From Marivivens donghaensis (lineage in GTDB: Bacteria > Pseudomonadota > Alphaproteobacteria > Rhodobacterales > Rhodobacteraceae): 64,000 nucleotides of DNA. The stretch's first letter is position 1. Each line of letters opens with the position of its first letter. The position numbers and the translations under genes were made by a program. Of this stretch, positions 56,009 to 64,000 are shown one piece after another. The DNA lies in assembly GCF_011806565.1 (NCBI RefSeq), contig NZ_JAATOP010000006.1, positions 124,001 through 188,000 on the forward strand, given 5' to 3'. The notes beneath the pieces were generated by a model. The model was not told the origin of the DNA. It made no database searches and saw only the letters and a program-made list of their open reading frames with translations.

Positions 56009-57163
56009 GTTCAACTCGTAGGCCCGTTCGCCATGGACCGCGAGGTCGAGGCCGTTCGTCTCGGTTTCCAGATCGACGCGGATCGGAATGAAGATCTTGA
56101 TCACGTAGATCAGGACCAGCGTCACAACGACGGTGAACACGCCGACAATCGCGAGGCCCGACAGCTGTGCGGCCCAGGTCGCGCCACCGAAGACGGCGAT
56201 CATGATCGTGCCGAAGATGCCGCCGACACCGTGGACCGCAAAGACGTCCAGCGAGTCGTCCAGCTTCAGGCGGTCACGGATCAGCACAACGGCTTCCTGA
56301 CAGAGGATACCAGCCACGCCGCCGATGATGAGCGCCTCGACAGGGCCGACCGAGCCAGCCGCGGGGGTGATCGACGCCAGACCCGCGATGGAGCCGGTGA
56401 CCATCGACACGAGCGATGCGCGACCGAACTTGATCTTTTCCCACAGCGCCCACGTCAGCGAAGCGGTTGCAGCCGACAGGTGGGTCACGGTGATCGCCAT
56501 CGCAGCCGAGCCGTCAGCCGCCAGCGCCGAGCCGCCGTTGAAGCCGAACCAGCCGACCCACAGCATACCAGCGCCGATGAAGACCATACCCGGTTGGTGC
56601 GGCGGGGTGTGCTTGGTCTTGCGCGGGCCGAGGACGACCGCCAGCAGGACAGCCGCGAGGCCAGCGGTTTCGTGAACCACGATACCACCTGCGAAGTCGA
56701 CAACGCCCATGTCGGCAAGGAAACCGCCGCCCCAGATCCAGTGGACGACCGGCGCGTAGACCAGCAGCATCCATGCGCCCGAGAACACCAGCACAAACGC
56801 AAAGCTGATACGCTCAACGTAAGCGCCGACGATGAGGGCAGGCGTGATGATGGCGAAAGTCATCTGGAAGGCAAAGAACAGCACTTCGGGAATGGTGCCT
56901 GCCAGCGTGTCGGCGTCGACACCCGTCAGAAACGCTTTGTCCATGCCGCCCCAGTAGGCACCTTCACCGCCAAAAGCGATGGTGTAGCCCGCGACAAGCC
57001 ACAGCACGCTCATCAGGCAGGCGATGGCAAAGCAGTGCATGAACACGCTGAGCACGTTCCGGCCACGCACAAGGCCGCCGTAAAACAGAGCCAGGCCCGG
57101 CAGTGTCATAAACAGCACCAAGGCAGTGGCCACGATGATCCAAGCGGTATCCGCTCCGTTCAT
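56003..57163 (-). CDS. amt: Ammonium transporter
   Basis: 386 residues, eleven predicted transmembrane helices, periplasmic N-terminus. The conserved region VVHETAG and DVFAVHGVGG hold the twin histidines that line the pore, and PGLALFYGGLVR is the family signature near the N-terminus. No glnK/glnB gene adjoins it, unlike in many bacteria. NtrC, encoded at 61679, would be its natural regulator. A 16-bp inverted repeat lies 105 bp upstream (57268-57283). Stops inside the terminator region shared with the cytochrome operon. Confidence 0.95.
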   Translation of the reverse strand: MNGADTAWIIVATALVLFMTLPGLALFYGGLVRGRNVLSVFMHCFAIACLMSVLWLVAGYTIAFGGEGAYWGGMDKAFLTGVDADTLAGTIPEVLFFAFQMTFAIITPALIVGAYVERISFAFVLVFSGAWMLLVYAPVVHWIWGGGFLADMGVVDFAGGIVVHETAGLAAVLLAVVLGPRKTKHTPPHQPGMVFIGAGMLWVGWFGFNGGSALAADGSAAMAITVTHLSAATASLTWALWEKIKFGRASLVSMVTGSIAGLASITPAAGSVGPVEALIIGGVAGILCQEAVVLIRDRLKLDDSLDVFAVHGVGGIFGTIMIAVFGGATWAAQLSGLAIVGVFTVVVTLVLIYVIKIFIPIRVDLETETNGLDLAVHGERAYELNS

Positions 57164-57267
57164 TTGTCCCCTCCAAAAATCTGGGTTGTCCCTATTCGGA
57201 GGCGCTCAAAGCGGATTCACAATGCGCAGGAAAGAAGCGATTGCGGTCTGGGGTGATGTTTTTGTGC

Positions 57268-57283
57268 GCAGTTTGCGAACTGC
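57268..57283. promoter_or_regulatory. Inverted repeat upstream of amt
   Basis: GCAGTT - TGCG - AACTGC, a perfect interrupted palindrome 105 bp before the amt start in the gap to pncC. A candidate operator; it does not match the enterobacterial NtrC consensus. Confidence 0.45.
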
Positions 57284-57314
57284 TTAAATGGTGTGCGGAA
57301 AATGTAGCGGGTGG

Positions 57315-57803
57315 TCAGGAAGTGTGCGAAATGGAAATGATACGGTCCAAGAGCATCTGCAAGGCGTGTTCGGTTGCAGCGCTACGCACATTTTCGCGCC
57401 CAAGTGCTCCAAATTCGACCGTCTGGCAAAAAGTCTGGGTCCCGTCGGTCACGCCGAAACACACGCGGCCCTCGGGTTTGAAGTCCGATCCGCCCGGTCC
57501 GGCGATGCCCGTGGTCGCCACGGCAACGGCGGAGCGGGCGTGGAGGCGCGCACCCTCGCACATCTCCTTGGCGGTCTCTTCGCTGACCGCACCATGCGCG
57601 TCGAGCGTCGCTTGACGCACGCCCAGCATCTCGACCTTGGCGGTGTTGGAGTAGGTGACATAGCCGCGCTCGAACGCGGCGGAACTGCCCGCGATATCGG
57701 TCAGCGCGGCAGCCACCATCCCGCCCGTGCAGCTCTCTGCGGTGGCGATGGTGATGCCGCGTTCCTTGGCCGCAAGGATGATCTGTGTCGCGAGCGGGAT
57801 CAC
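57315..57803 (-). CDS. pncC: Nicotinamide-nucleotide amidase (CinA C-terminal family)
   Basis: 162 residues, a stand-alone CinA C-terminal domain hydrolysing NMN to NaMN in pyridine nucleotide recycling. The catalytic serine is in TAESCTGGM, and TTGIAGPGG and RVCFGV are family motifs. The start overlaps the pgpA stop by 4 bp (ATGA type), so it is the last gene of the ispDF-pgpA-pncC operon. Confidence 0.92.
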   Translation of the reverse strand: MIPLATQIILAAKERGITIATAESCTGGMVAAALTDIAGSSAAFERGYVTYSNTAKVEMLGVRQATLDAHGAVSEETAKEMCEGARLHARSAVAVATTGIAGPGGSDFKPEGRVCFGVTDGTQTFCQTVEFGALGRENVRSAATEHALQMLLDRIISISHTS

Positions 57804-58291
57804 ATCAGGAACCCGTGCGCTGCGCCTGCGGCGACCATCGTCGCGACGCCCGCGAAGATGCCTGCCAGAAGGTCGTCATACATTACGCCCAACCAGTCGT
57901 GGCGGCGGTCTGCGCGGCCGATGATCCACGGCTTCCAGATGTCGAAGAGGCGGAAGAACAGGAACGCCGCGACCCAGCCCGGATAGGGGAAGTTCCAGTT
58001 GTCGAGGCCCATCAGCCAGAACCCGAGGCTCGGGAAACAGAGCGCCAGCCACTGCGCGGCCACTTCGTCGATCACGATCTCCGAAGGGTCCTCGCCGGGG
58101 CGGTTCTTCAGCTCCGCATGGCAGGCCCAGAATCCCGCGATGGTGGCGAGAACCGTTGCAATAGCGAGCAGCGGGAAGCTTCCAAGGCCGTGCAGCACGA
58201 GGCCGAGGCCAACCGCAACCGCCGAACCCCAAGTGCCGGGGGCAGGGCGCAGCAGGCCTACGTAAAAGAATGTCGCGACAAGACGGCTCAT
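57800..58291 (-). CDS. pgpA: Phosphatidylglycerophosphatase A
   Basis: Dephosphorylates phosphatidylglycerol phosphate to phosphatidylglycerol at the inner membrane. 163 residues with PAPGTWGS near the N-terminus, the acidic [13 protein letters not shown] motif, and [10 protein letters not shown]; four hydrophobic segments. Overlaps ispDF and pncC by 4 bp on either side, a tight operon. Confidence 0.93.
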   Translation of the reverse strand: MSRLVATFFYVGLLRPAPGTWGSAVAVGLGLVLHGLGSFPLLAIATVLATIAGFWACHAELKNRPGEDPSEIVIDEVAAQWLALCFPSLGFWLMGLDNWNFPYPGWVAAFLFFRLFDIWKPWIIGRADRRHDWLGVMYDDLLAGIFAGVATMVAAGAAHGFLM

Positions 58292-59409
58292 AGTTTCACC
58301 AGTGTAGCAGTTGCGATCGAGGCGATGCCTTCTTCGCGGCCCGTAAATCCGAGTTTTTCGGATGTTGTTGCTTTGACGCTCACGCGGTCCTCGCTCAGGC
58401 CCATGATCGTCGCCATCGCGGATTTCATCGCGGCGTGGTGCGGGCCGACCTTGGGGGCCTCGCAGATCAGGGTGCAGTCTACGTGGGTGATGGTGAACCC
58501 GTTGTCACGTGCAAGCTTGCACGCATGTTCGAGGAAGATATGGCTCGCCGCGCCTTTCCACTGCGGATCGCTCGGTGGGAAGTGCTGGCCGATGTCGCCC
58601 ATGCCCAATGCGCCGTAGATCGCGTCGGTGACGGCGTGCATACCGACGTCCGCATCGGAATGGCCCTTGAGCGACTTCGTGTGCGGCACCTTCACGCCGC
58701 AAAGCCAGACGTGGTCGCCTTCGGTGAAGGCGTGAACGTCGTAGCCGTTGCCTGTACGGATATCCATTCCTGCTCCTAAGTGTCTTTCGGCGCGGGCGAA
58801 ATCGTCCGGTCCGGTAATCTTGATATTGGCTTCGTCGCCCTCGACGATCAGAACGTCAAGCCCTGCGGCCCGCGCCACCTGCACGTCATCCGCCGCAGCG
58901 CCGCTGTAATTGCGGTGCGCGTCGAGAATCTTGTCAAAGCGGAAACCCTGAGGCGTTTGCGCGCGGAACAGATTGGTGCGGTCCTGCGTACCGTCGACAT
59001 TGCCGTCCTTACCGACCCAAAGCGCATCGGTGACAGCGACCGCAGGCGCGGCCCCATCGTGGGCGCTGAGCGCATCGACAACGCGGGTGATCACGGCCTC
59101 GGACACCAGCGGACGTGCGGCATCGTGGATCAGGACGACATCGGGCGCGTCAGTGGCCAGCGCCTCCAGCCCGTTCCGGACCGAGGCATCACGGCTCACG
59201 CCGCCCGCGACGCAGGTGCATCCTTCAAGCTCCGCCGCGCGGTGCATGTCGTCGGGGTGCAGGACGACCACGATCCGATCGAAGCTGGCAAATCGCTCCA
59301 GCGTGTGGGAAAGCACAGTGCGGTCCTGAATGATACGCCATTGCTTCGGCACGTCGCCTCCTGCACGTACGCCGCGTCCGGCAGCAACGATGATGACCGC
59401 TTTGTTCAT
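58288..59409 (-). CDS. ispDF: Bifunctional IspD/IspF isoprenoid enzyme
   Basis: Catalyses the third and fifth steps of the MEP pathway. 373 residues. IspD domain (about 1-215): [30 protein letters not shown]. IspF domain (about 216-373): GNGYDVHAF with zinc ligands D and [22 protein letters not shown]. The fusion is common in alphaproteobacteria. The start at 59409 (MNKAVII) has GAGGTG upstream; the open frame extends 34 codons further without similarity. First gene of a three-gene operon, divergent from dusB. Confidence 0.95.
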   Translation of the reverse strand: MNKAVIIVAAGRGVRAGGDVPKQWRIIQDRTVLSHTLERFASFDRIVVVLHPDDMHRAAELEGCTCVAGGVSRDASVRNGLEALATDAPDVVLIHDAARPLVSEAVITRVVDALSAHDGAAPAVAVTDALWVGKDGNVDGTQDRTNLFRAQTPQGFRFDKILDAHRNYSGAAADDVQVARAAGLDVLIVEGDEANIKITGPDDFARAERHLGAGMDIRTGNGYDVHAFTEGDHVWLCGVKVPHTKSLKGHSDADVGMHAVTDAIYGALGMGDIGQHFPPSDPQWKGAASHIFLEHACKLARDNGFTITHVDCTLICEAPKVGPHHAAMKSAMATIMGLSEDRVSVKATTSEKLGFTGREEGIASIATATLVKL

Positions 59410-59604
59410 ATGCACCTCATGTTCGCCACGCGGTTTAAGGTGCGCGCATGAGCGGGGCAATCTTGCGCTGTCACAATTCGGTGCATTATGCCCATTATTT
59501 GTGCAGCGCATATGATATGGTCAAATATCAGTTGCCTAGTCATTGAGCGTGGCCGCGTGTTTGGCTACTTCTAAATCGAACGCCCAACAAATGAGCAGCC
59601 TATT

Positions 59605-60600
59605 TTGTCTCTGAGCGAATCCCTTTCTATCGGCACCGTCGACCTCGCGCCCGCAGTGGCTCTTGCGCCGCTCGCCGGCATTACCGACCTGCCGTTCCGC
59701 CAGCTGGTGTCCAGCTTTGGCGCGGGCTGGGTCGTGTCCGAAATGGTCGCGAGCCAAGAGATGATCCAAGGCAAACCCGGTGTGCGCGAAAAGGCGGAAC
59801 TGGGTTTCGATCAAGCGAACACCGCCGTCCAGATCGCGGGCCGCGAGGCTTACTGGATGGCCGAAGCCGCCCGCGCTGTTGAAGCGAACGGCGCGAAGAT
59901 GATCGATATTAACATGGGTTGCCCCGCCAAGAAGGTGACGAACGGCTATTCGGGTTCCGCGCTCCTGAAAGACCTAGACCACGCGCTGACGTTGATCGAA
60001 GCCGTAGTGGAAGCCGTTTCGATCCCCGTGACGTTGAAAACCCGCCTTGGCTGGGACGACAACCTTCTGAACGCCCCAGACCTCGCGCGCCGCGCAGAGG
60101 CCGCGGGCATCCAGCTTCTCACCATTCACGGACGCACCCGCTGCCAGTTTTACAAAGGCAGCGCTGATTGGGCCGCGATCCGCGAAGTGAAAGACAGCGT
60201 CTCTATTCCGGTGATCGCCAACGGCGACATCGTGAGCTTGGAGACGGCGAGACAGGCATTGGACCAGTCGGGCGCCAATGGCGTGATGATCGGACGCGGC
60301 GCACAGGGCCGCCCGTGGATACTGGCACAGATTACAGCAGAATTGACAGGGACACCGGCAGTGAACGCGCCGGATAAAGAAGAATTTATTGACATGGTAT
60401 CAAACCATTACGAGGCGATGCTTGACTTCTACGGCATCGAACTGGGTGTCCGCGTCGCCCGCAAACACCTAGGCTGGTATCTCGACGAGGGCGCGCCCGA
60501 AACGCCGCTCCGCCGCGATATCCTGACCGCAAGCGAGCCGTCCAAGGCATTGAAACTGATCAGGGAAGCCCTGTCGGACGCCGAAGGGATCGCCGCATGA
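59605..60600 (+). CDS. dusB: tRNA-dihydrouridine synthase (DusB/NifR3)
   Basis: Reduces uridines in the tRNA D-loop with FMN and NADPH. 331 residues, TIM-barrel plus C-terminal helical domain: [22 protein letters not shown] with the catalytic cysteine, and [13 protein letters not shown]. The start is TTG at 59605, as no in-frame ATG is nearby; the ribosome site is weak. It overlaps ntrB by 4 bp and heads dusB(nifR3)-ntrB-ntrC-ntrY, the classical order in Rhodobacter and relatives. The 195-bp upstream gap is AT-rich, with a possible -10 TATGAT at 59511-59516 but no convincing -35. Confidence 0.94.
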   Translation: MSLSESLSIGTVDLAPAVALAPLAGITDLPFRQLVSSFGAGWVVSEMVASQEMIQGKPGVREKAELGFDQANTAVQIAGREAYWMAEAARAVEANGAKMIDINMGCPAKKVTNGYSGSALLKDLDHALTLIEAVVEAVSIPVTLKTRLGWDDNLLNAPDLARRAEAAGIQLLTIHGRTRCQFYKGSADWAAIREVKDSVSIPVIANGDIVSLETARQALDQSGANGVMIGRGAQGRPWILAQITAELTGTPAVNAPDKEEFIDMVSNHYEAMLDFYGIELGVRVARKHLGWYLDEGAPETPLRRDILTASEPSKALKLIREALSDAEGIAA

Positions 60601-61679
60601 TCGCTGACGCAAACCTCTGGAACTCGCTTCCGGTGCCCGCGCTTCTGATGGGCGAAGACGACATCATCCTCGACAGCAATCCGGCGGCGGAAAGCTTCCT
60701 TAACCTGTCGAGCAAGTCGCTCATCGGCTCCAGCCTCTGGGACAAGGTGATGATCGACGCGCCGCTGGAGGAAGCCTACAGCCGCGCCGTTACGTACCGC
60801 TCCTCGCTGTTCGTGAACGATGTCGACGTCGGTTCGGGCGAGCGCCCGCCGATCCTGTGCAACATCCAGTTCTCGCCGCTCTCGGGGCAGGAAAAGACGA
60901 TGCTGATGATGATCTCCCCGCGCGAGATCGCCAACCGCGTCACCGTCAACCAGTCCTCGGGCAAGGCCGCAAAATCCGCGATCGGCATGGCCGAGATGCT
61001 GGCCCACGAGATCAAGAACCCGCTCGCGGGCATCACAGGTGCGGCGCAGCTGCTGTCGATGAACCTGTCCTCAGAAGATCAGGAGATGACGGACCTCATC
61101 GTCGACGAATGCCGCCGCATCGTAAAGCTGCTGGAGCAGGTCGAACAGTTCGGCAACCTCCGTCCGCCGCTCCTCAAGCCAATGAACATACACGACGTTC
61201 TGGACCGCGCCCGCCAGTCGGCCTCGGTCAGCTACGGCGCGCACATGATGTTCATCGAGGATTACGACCCCTCGCTGCCGCAGACGCTGGCAGACGGCGA
61301 CCAACTGCTTCAGGTCTTCATGAACCTGATTAAGAACGCCTGCGAAGCGGGCGCGGCCGGCGGTTCGATCCGTCTGCGCACCTTCTACGATACCTCGCTG
61401 CGCGTCCGCCGCGCCGATGGCTCGCACGCACGTCTGCCGCTTCAGGTGGAGATTATCGACGATGGCCCCGGACTGCCGCAGGACATCGCCAATGACGTAT
61501 TCGAACCCTTCGTGTCAGGTCGTGAAAACGGGACTGGCCTCGGGCTGGCGCTTGTCGCCAAATTGATCGGGGACATGGGCGGCTGGATTTCGGTGGACAG
61601 CACCCCCGGCAAGACCGTGTTCCGCATTTCGCTGCCGCGCGCACCCAAAGAATTACCTATGACCGACGGAGATAACTGA
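60597..61679 (+). CDS. ntrB: Nitrogen regulation sensor kinase NtrB
   Basis: Cytoplasmic kinase/phosphatase for NtrC, governed by PII protein. 360 residues: PAS domain (about 1-110), HisKA with [13 protein letters not shown] (phospho-acceptor H137), HATPase with N box [11 protein letters not shown]1 DDGPGLP and G2 GTGLGLAL. No membrane segments. It overlaps dusB by 4 bp and ntrC by one base. Confidence 0.95.
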   Translation: MIADANLWNSLPVPALLMGEDDIILDSNPAAESFLNLSSKSLIGSSLWDKVMIDAPLEEAYSRAVTYRSSLFVNDVDVGSGERPPILCNIQFSPLSGQEKTMLMMISPREIANRVTVNQSSGKAAKSAIGMAEMLAHEIKNPLAGITGAAQLLSMNLSSEDQEMTDLIVDECRRIVKLLEQVEQFGNLRPPLLKPMNIHDVLDRARQSASVSYGAHMMFIEDYDPSLPQTLADGDQLLQVFMNLIKNACEAGAAGGSIRLRTFYDTSLRVRRADGSHARLPLQVEIIDDGPGLPQDIANDVFEPFVSGRENGTGLGLALVAKLIGDMGGWISVDSTPGKTVFRISLPRAPKELPMTDGDN

Positions 61680-63043
61680 TGGACGGAACTGTACTTGTCG
61701 CCGATGACGACCGCACAATCCGCACTGTTCTGACACAGGCGCTGACGCGGGCGGGCTGCAAGGTCCACGCGACGTCGTCTCTAGTGACGCTCATGCGCTG
61801 GGTCGAAGAAGGTAAGGGCGATCTGGTGATCTCCGACGTGGTCATGCCGGACGGTAACGGTCTGGAACAACTGCCGAAAATCAGCGCCGCACGTCCGGGT
61901 CTGCCGGTCATCGTGATCTCTGCGCAGAACACCATTATGACCGCGATCCAGGCGGCCGAGGCGGATGCCTACGACTACCTGCCCAAGCCGTTCGACCTGC
62001 CGGACCTGATGAAGCGCGCGGCTCGTGCGCTCGAAGTCAAACGCCGTGCGCCCGCGCCAAAGGCCGAAACCGCCGACCGTTCGAACGAGCTGCCGCTTGT
62101 GGGCCGCACGCCTGCGATGCAGTCGCTCTACCGCCTTGTTGCGCGGATGATGAACACGCCGCTTCCGGTTCTGATCACCGGCGAAAGCGGCACCGGCAAA
62201 TCGCTGATCGCCCGCGCGATCCATGACCTGTCCGACCGCCGCAGCCTGCCGTTCGTGGTGGTTTCGCCCAGCGATCTGCAAGGGATGGACGGCCCGTCTT
62301 CGGTCATCGCCCGCGCCAAGGGCGGTTCGATTTTGTTCGATGAAGTCAGTGACATGACCGACGATGTTCAGGCAAAAATCGTCCGTATGCTCGACAGCCT
62401 CGGCGAGAATGCCCCGCGCATCATGGCGACCAGCCAGACAGACCTGATGAATCGCATGGAAAATGGCGAGTTCCGCTCCGATCTGTTCTACCGCCTGTCG
62501 GGCGTGACGATCTCGGTGCCGTCGCTGCGCGAACGCGTCGACGATATCTCGCTGCTGTCCGAACATTTCCTTGCGCGTTCGGAGCGTGACGGCCTGCCGC
62601 ATCGCCGCCTGAGCAACGGTGCGCTTGATCTCGCCCGCGCCTACAGCTGGCCGGGGAACGTGCGTCAGTTGGAAAACGCGATGCGCCGTCTGGTGGTGAC
62701 CGCTGCCGAGGAAGAAATCACCCGCAGCGAGATGGAGCACATCCTCCAGAACCAGCCCGCTATGGAGCCGCTGCGCTCTGGCGATAGCGGGGACAAGCTG
62801 TCGGCCTCGGTAGCCAAGCATCTGCGCCGCTATTTCGACCTGCACGGAGGCGTTCTGCCGCCAGCTGGCCTCTACAACCGTATTTTACGCGAAGTTGAGA
62901 CGCCGCTCATCGAAATCGCGCTCGACGCGACCGGCGGAAATCAGGCGAAATGTGCCGACCTGCTTGGCATCAACCGCAATACTTTGCGCAAAAAGATCAC
63001 CGAGCTGGATATTCGCGTGACACGACGCCGTAAGCTGATGTAA
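61679..63043 (+). CDS. ntrC: Nitrogen response regulator NtrC, sigma54-loop-less type
   Basis: 454 residues: receiver domain (phospho-acceptor D53 in ISDVVMPDG), AAA+ domain with Walker A GESGTGKS and Walker [10 protein letters not shown], and Fis-type HTH at the C-terminus ([17 protein letters not shown]). Between [12 protein letters not shown] and [12 protein letters not shown] the polypeptide is about 25-30 residues shorter than in enteric NtrC, and the GAFTGA loop that contacts sigma54 is missing. This is the form known from Rhodobacter capsulatus, which works with the housekeeping sigma factor. Probable targets here include amt. Confidence 0.95.
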   Translation: MDGTVLVADDDRTIRTVLTQALTRAGCKVHATSSLVTLMRWVEEGKGDLVISDVVMPDGNGLEQLPKISAARPGLPVIVISAQNTIMTAIQAAEADAYDYLPKPFDLPDLMKRAARALEVKRRAPAPKAETADRSNELPLVGRTPAMQSLYRLVARMMNTPLPVLITGESGTGKSLIARAIHDLSDRRSLPFVVVSPSDLQGMDGPSSVIARAKGGSILFDEVSDMTDDVQAKIVRMLDSLGENAPRIMATSQTDLMNRMENGEFRSDLFYRLSGVTISVPSLRERVDDISLLSEHFLARSERDGLPHRRLSNGALDLARAYSWPGNVRQLENAMRRLVVTAAEEEITRSEMEHILQNQPAMEPLRSGDSGDKLSASVAKHLRRYFDLHGGVLPPAGLYNRILREVETPLIEIALDATGGNQAKCADLLGINRNTLRKKITELDIRVTRRRKLM

Positions 63044-63103
63044 ATTCGCCACATAACAGTGACCAAAGAGTCGCAACTGCGGCATCCGAAGCACATAGGC
63101 GGA

Positions 63104-63121
63104 GGCGGGTCAAAACCCGCC
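63104..63121 (+). repeat. Intercistronic hairpin between ntrC and ntrY
   Basis: GGCGGGT - CAAA - ACCCGCC perfect stem with no T-run, in the 95-bp gap. It may reduce read-through or stabilise the ntrBC message. Confidence 0.6.
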
Positions 63122-63138
63122 AAACAACAGGGCAAGAT

Positions 63139-64000
63139 GTGAAGCGTTCCGTGTCAGCCATGCTGATCGGCCGGTTCAACCGGTGGCGACTCCAGCGTTC
63201 CGTACAGAACGCGTTCACGCTCGGGCTGGTCATTCTCGGACCGGCCTTGGCGGGCGTGACCTTTTTTGTCATGGGACCGCTCGATCAGGGCAGCGCGGAC
63301 AACTCGCTGCGCGTCGTGCTGCTGGCTGATCTCGTCTATATTCTGGTGGTTGCGGGCCTCGTGGCCGAGCGGATCATGCGGCTGGTTGCGGCCCGCCGTG
63401 CGCGCTCTGCTGGATCGCGGCTTTATGCGCGCCTGACTGGCGTTTTCGTCCTGCTCGCGCTGCTGCCGACCGTGCTGGTCGCGGTGTTCGCGGTGCTGTC
63501 GATCAACGTCGGTCTGGAGGGCTGGTTCTCCGAACGCGTCGGCAACGTTCTGAACAATTCGGTCCGCGCAGCGGAGGCGTATAAGGACGAGCACCGTCAG
63601 GAATTGACGCGCGATGCCAATGCCTTAGCGTCCTATCTTAACATCCAGCGCCAAGCCACGCCATTCATGTCGGACGGCGAGGTCCGCGAGGCGCTCGCCG
63701 CTGTGCAGAGCACCATCGACCGCTCGCTCTCCGAAGCCTTTGTCATTGATGCCACGGGCGAATATCGCGCCCGCGCGGTCGGGTCCTACCAGTTCGATAT
63801 GGAGCCGCTCACCGCCGAGGATATCGCCAAGGCTGACCGTGATGGCTCGCTGATTTTCGAGGACTGGGACAACAACGAATTCCGCATCGTCCTGCCGCTC
63901 GACAGCTTCCTTGACCGCTATCTTTATGTGAGCCGACCGGTCGACGGGGCGATTCTCAATCTGCTCGATGAAACGCAAGAGACGGTGAGCCTTTATAATC
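63139..64000 (+). CDS. ntrY: Nitrogen sensor kinase NtrY, N-terminal part
   Basis: Open frame of 287 codons that runs off the right edge. Start placed at GTG 63139 (VKRSVSAMLIG); GTG 63151 and ATG 63160 are alternatives because the ribosome site is weak. Three hydrophobic segments (about 28-48, 60-78, 104-126) are followed by a periplasmic/extracytoplasmic sensor region, as in NtrY. The kinase domains lie outside the window. The gene order ntrB-ntrC-ntrY supports the assignment; ntrX would be expected next. Confidence 0.85.
   Translation, partial: MKRSVSAMLIGRFNRWRLQRSVQNAFTLGLVILGPALAGVTFFVMGPLDQGSADNSLRVVLLADLVYILVVAGLVAERIMRLVAARRARSAGSRLYARLTGVFVLLALLPTVLVAVFAVLSINVGLEGWFSERVGNVLNNSVRAAEAYKDEHRQELTRDANALASYLNIQRQATPFMSDGEVREALAAVQSTIDRSLSEAFVIDATGEYRARAVGSYQFDMEPLTAEDIAKADRDGSLIFEDWDNNEFRIVLPLDSFLDRYLYVSRPVDGAILNLLDETQETVSLYN

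Noticed and set aside
55970..57256. 428-codon plus-strand frame opposite amt
   Set aside because: Composition rich in D, H and R without motifs; it is the complement of a clear membrane transporter.

Overview
The window is a contiguous chromosomal stretch of a GC-rich alphaproteobacterium, most probably a marine Rhodobacteraceae (Roseobacter-group) species. The evidence is the gene order rplU-rpmA-GNAT-obgE-proB-proA-chpT, the CckA/ChpT phosphorelay proteins, ornithine-lipid genes olsBA, fused ispDF, the dusB(nifR3)-ntrB-ntrC-ntrY order with a Rhodobacter-type NtrC lacking the sigma54 loop, several small families typical of the group (DUF1127, DUF3553, DUF6456, DUF6477), and corrinoid-linked one-carbon genes. 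I see no prophage, insertion sequence, CRISPR array or rRNA operon. Coding density is very high, with many 1-4 bp overlaps, and no gene-free stretch exceeds 300 bp.

Layout. 1-510: 5' part (on the minus strand) of a ferredoxin/ASKHA corrinoid-reactivation protein. 692-5427: guaB, an RsmB-type rRNA methyltransferase, and cckA preceded by a perfect CtrA box. 5352-14434: an alpha-glucoside (maltose/sucrose/trehalose-type) locus: glk, aglR, divergent aglEFGAK, with palindromic LacI-type operators. 14563-16885 (minus): methyltetrahydrofolate:corrinoid methyltransferase, MetF-like reductase and a small PF13769-like protein. 17064-20783: Ppx/GppA phosphatase, rlmE, msrA/msrB, a DUF4336 protein. 20848-20937: tRNA-Ser(CGA). 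21100-28541: secreted DUF2059-like protein, rplU, rpmA, GNAT, obgE, proB, proA, chpT, DUF3553, then olsBA to 29365. 29362-35217: ThiE-like protein, trmJ, ctaA, M32 carboxypeptidase, crotonase, thioesterase, VOC protein. 35287-39022: DUF1127, MocR-type regulator with paired operators, rplM-rpsI, RTX-repeat protein. 39023-47276 (all minus): TetR-ppk2, lipoprotein hydrolase, metA with a P-loop NTPase, FadL-like porin, DMT exporter, guaA. 47425-50569: non-pyrrolysine MttB-family methyltransferase, DUF6477, and a DUF6456/GafA-like protein. 50610-57163: oxyR with peroxiredoxin, lipA, Coq10-like protein, hpt, two c-type cytochromes, amt. 57315-64000: pncC-pgpA-ispDF, divergent from dusB-ntrB-ntrC-ntrY (truncated by the window edge).

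How the pieces connect. Three themes recur. (1) Cell-cycle/GTA-type regulation: cckA, chpT, two perfect CtrA boxes and a candidate GafA-like gene transfer agent activator. (2) Corrinoid-dependent demethylation of a quaternary amine: a ferredoxin/ASKHA activator, an MttB homologue, a methyltetrahydrofolate:corrinoid methyltransferase and a MetF-like reductase lie at three separate places; the corrinoid carrier protein itself is not in the window. (3) Carbon and nitrogen acquisition: the agl locus with unusually enlarged permeases, and amt plus ntrBC/Y. Functional calls rest on motif recognition by eye; no searches were run.
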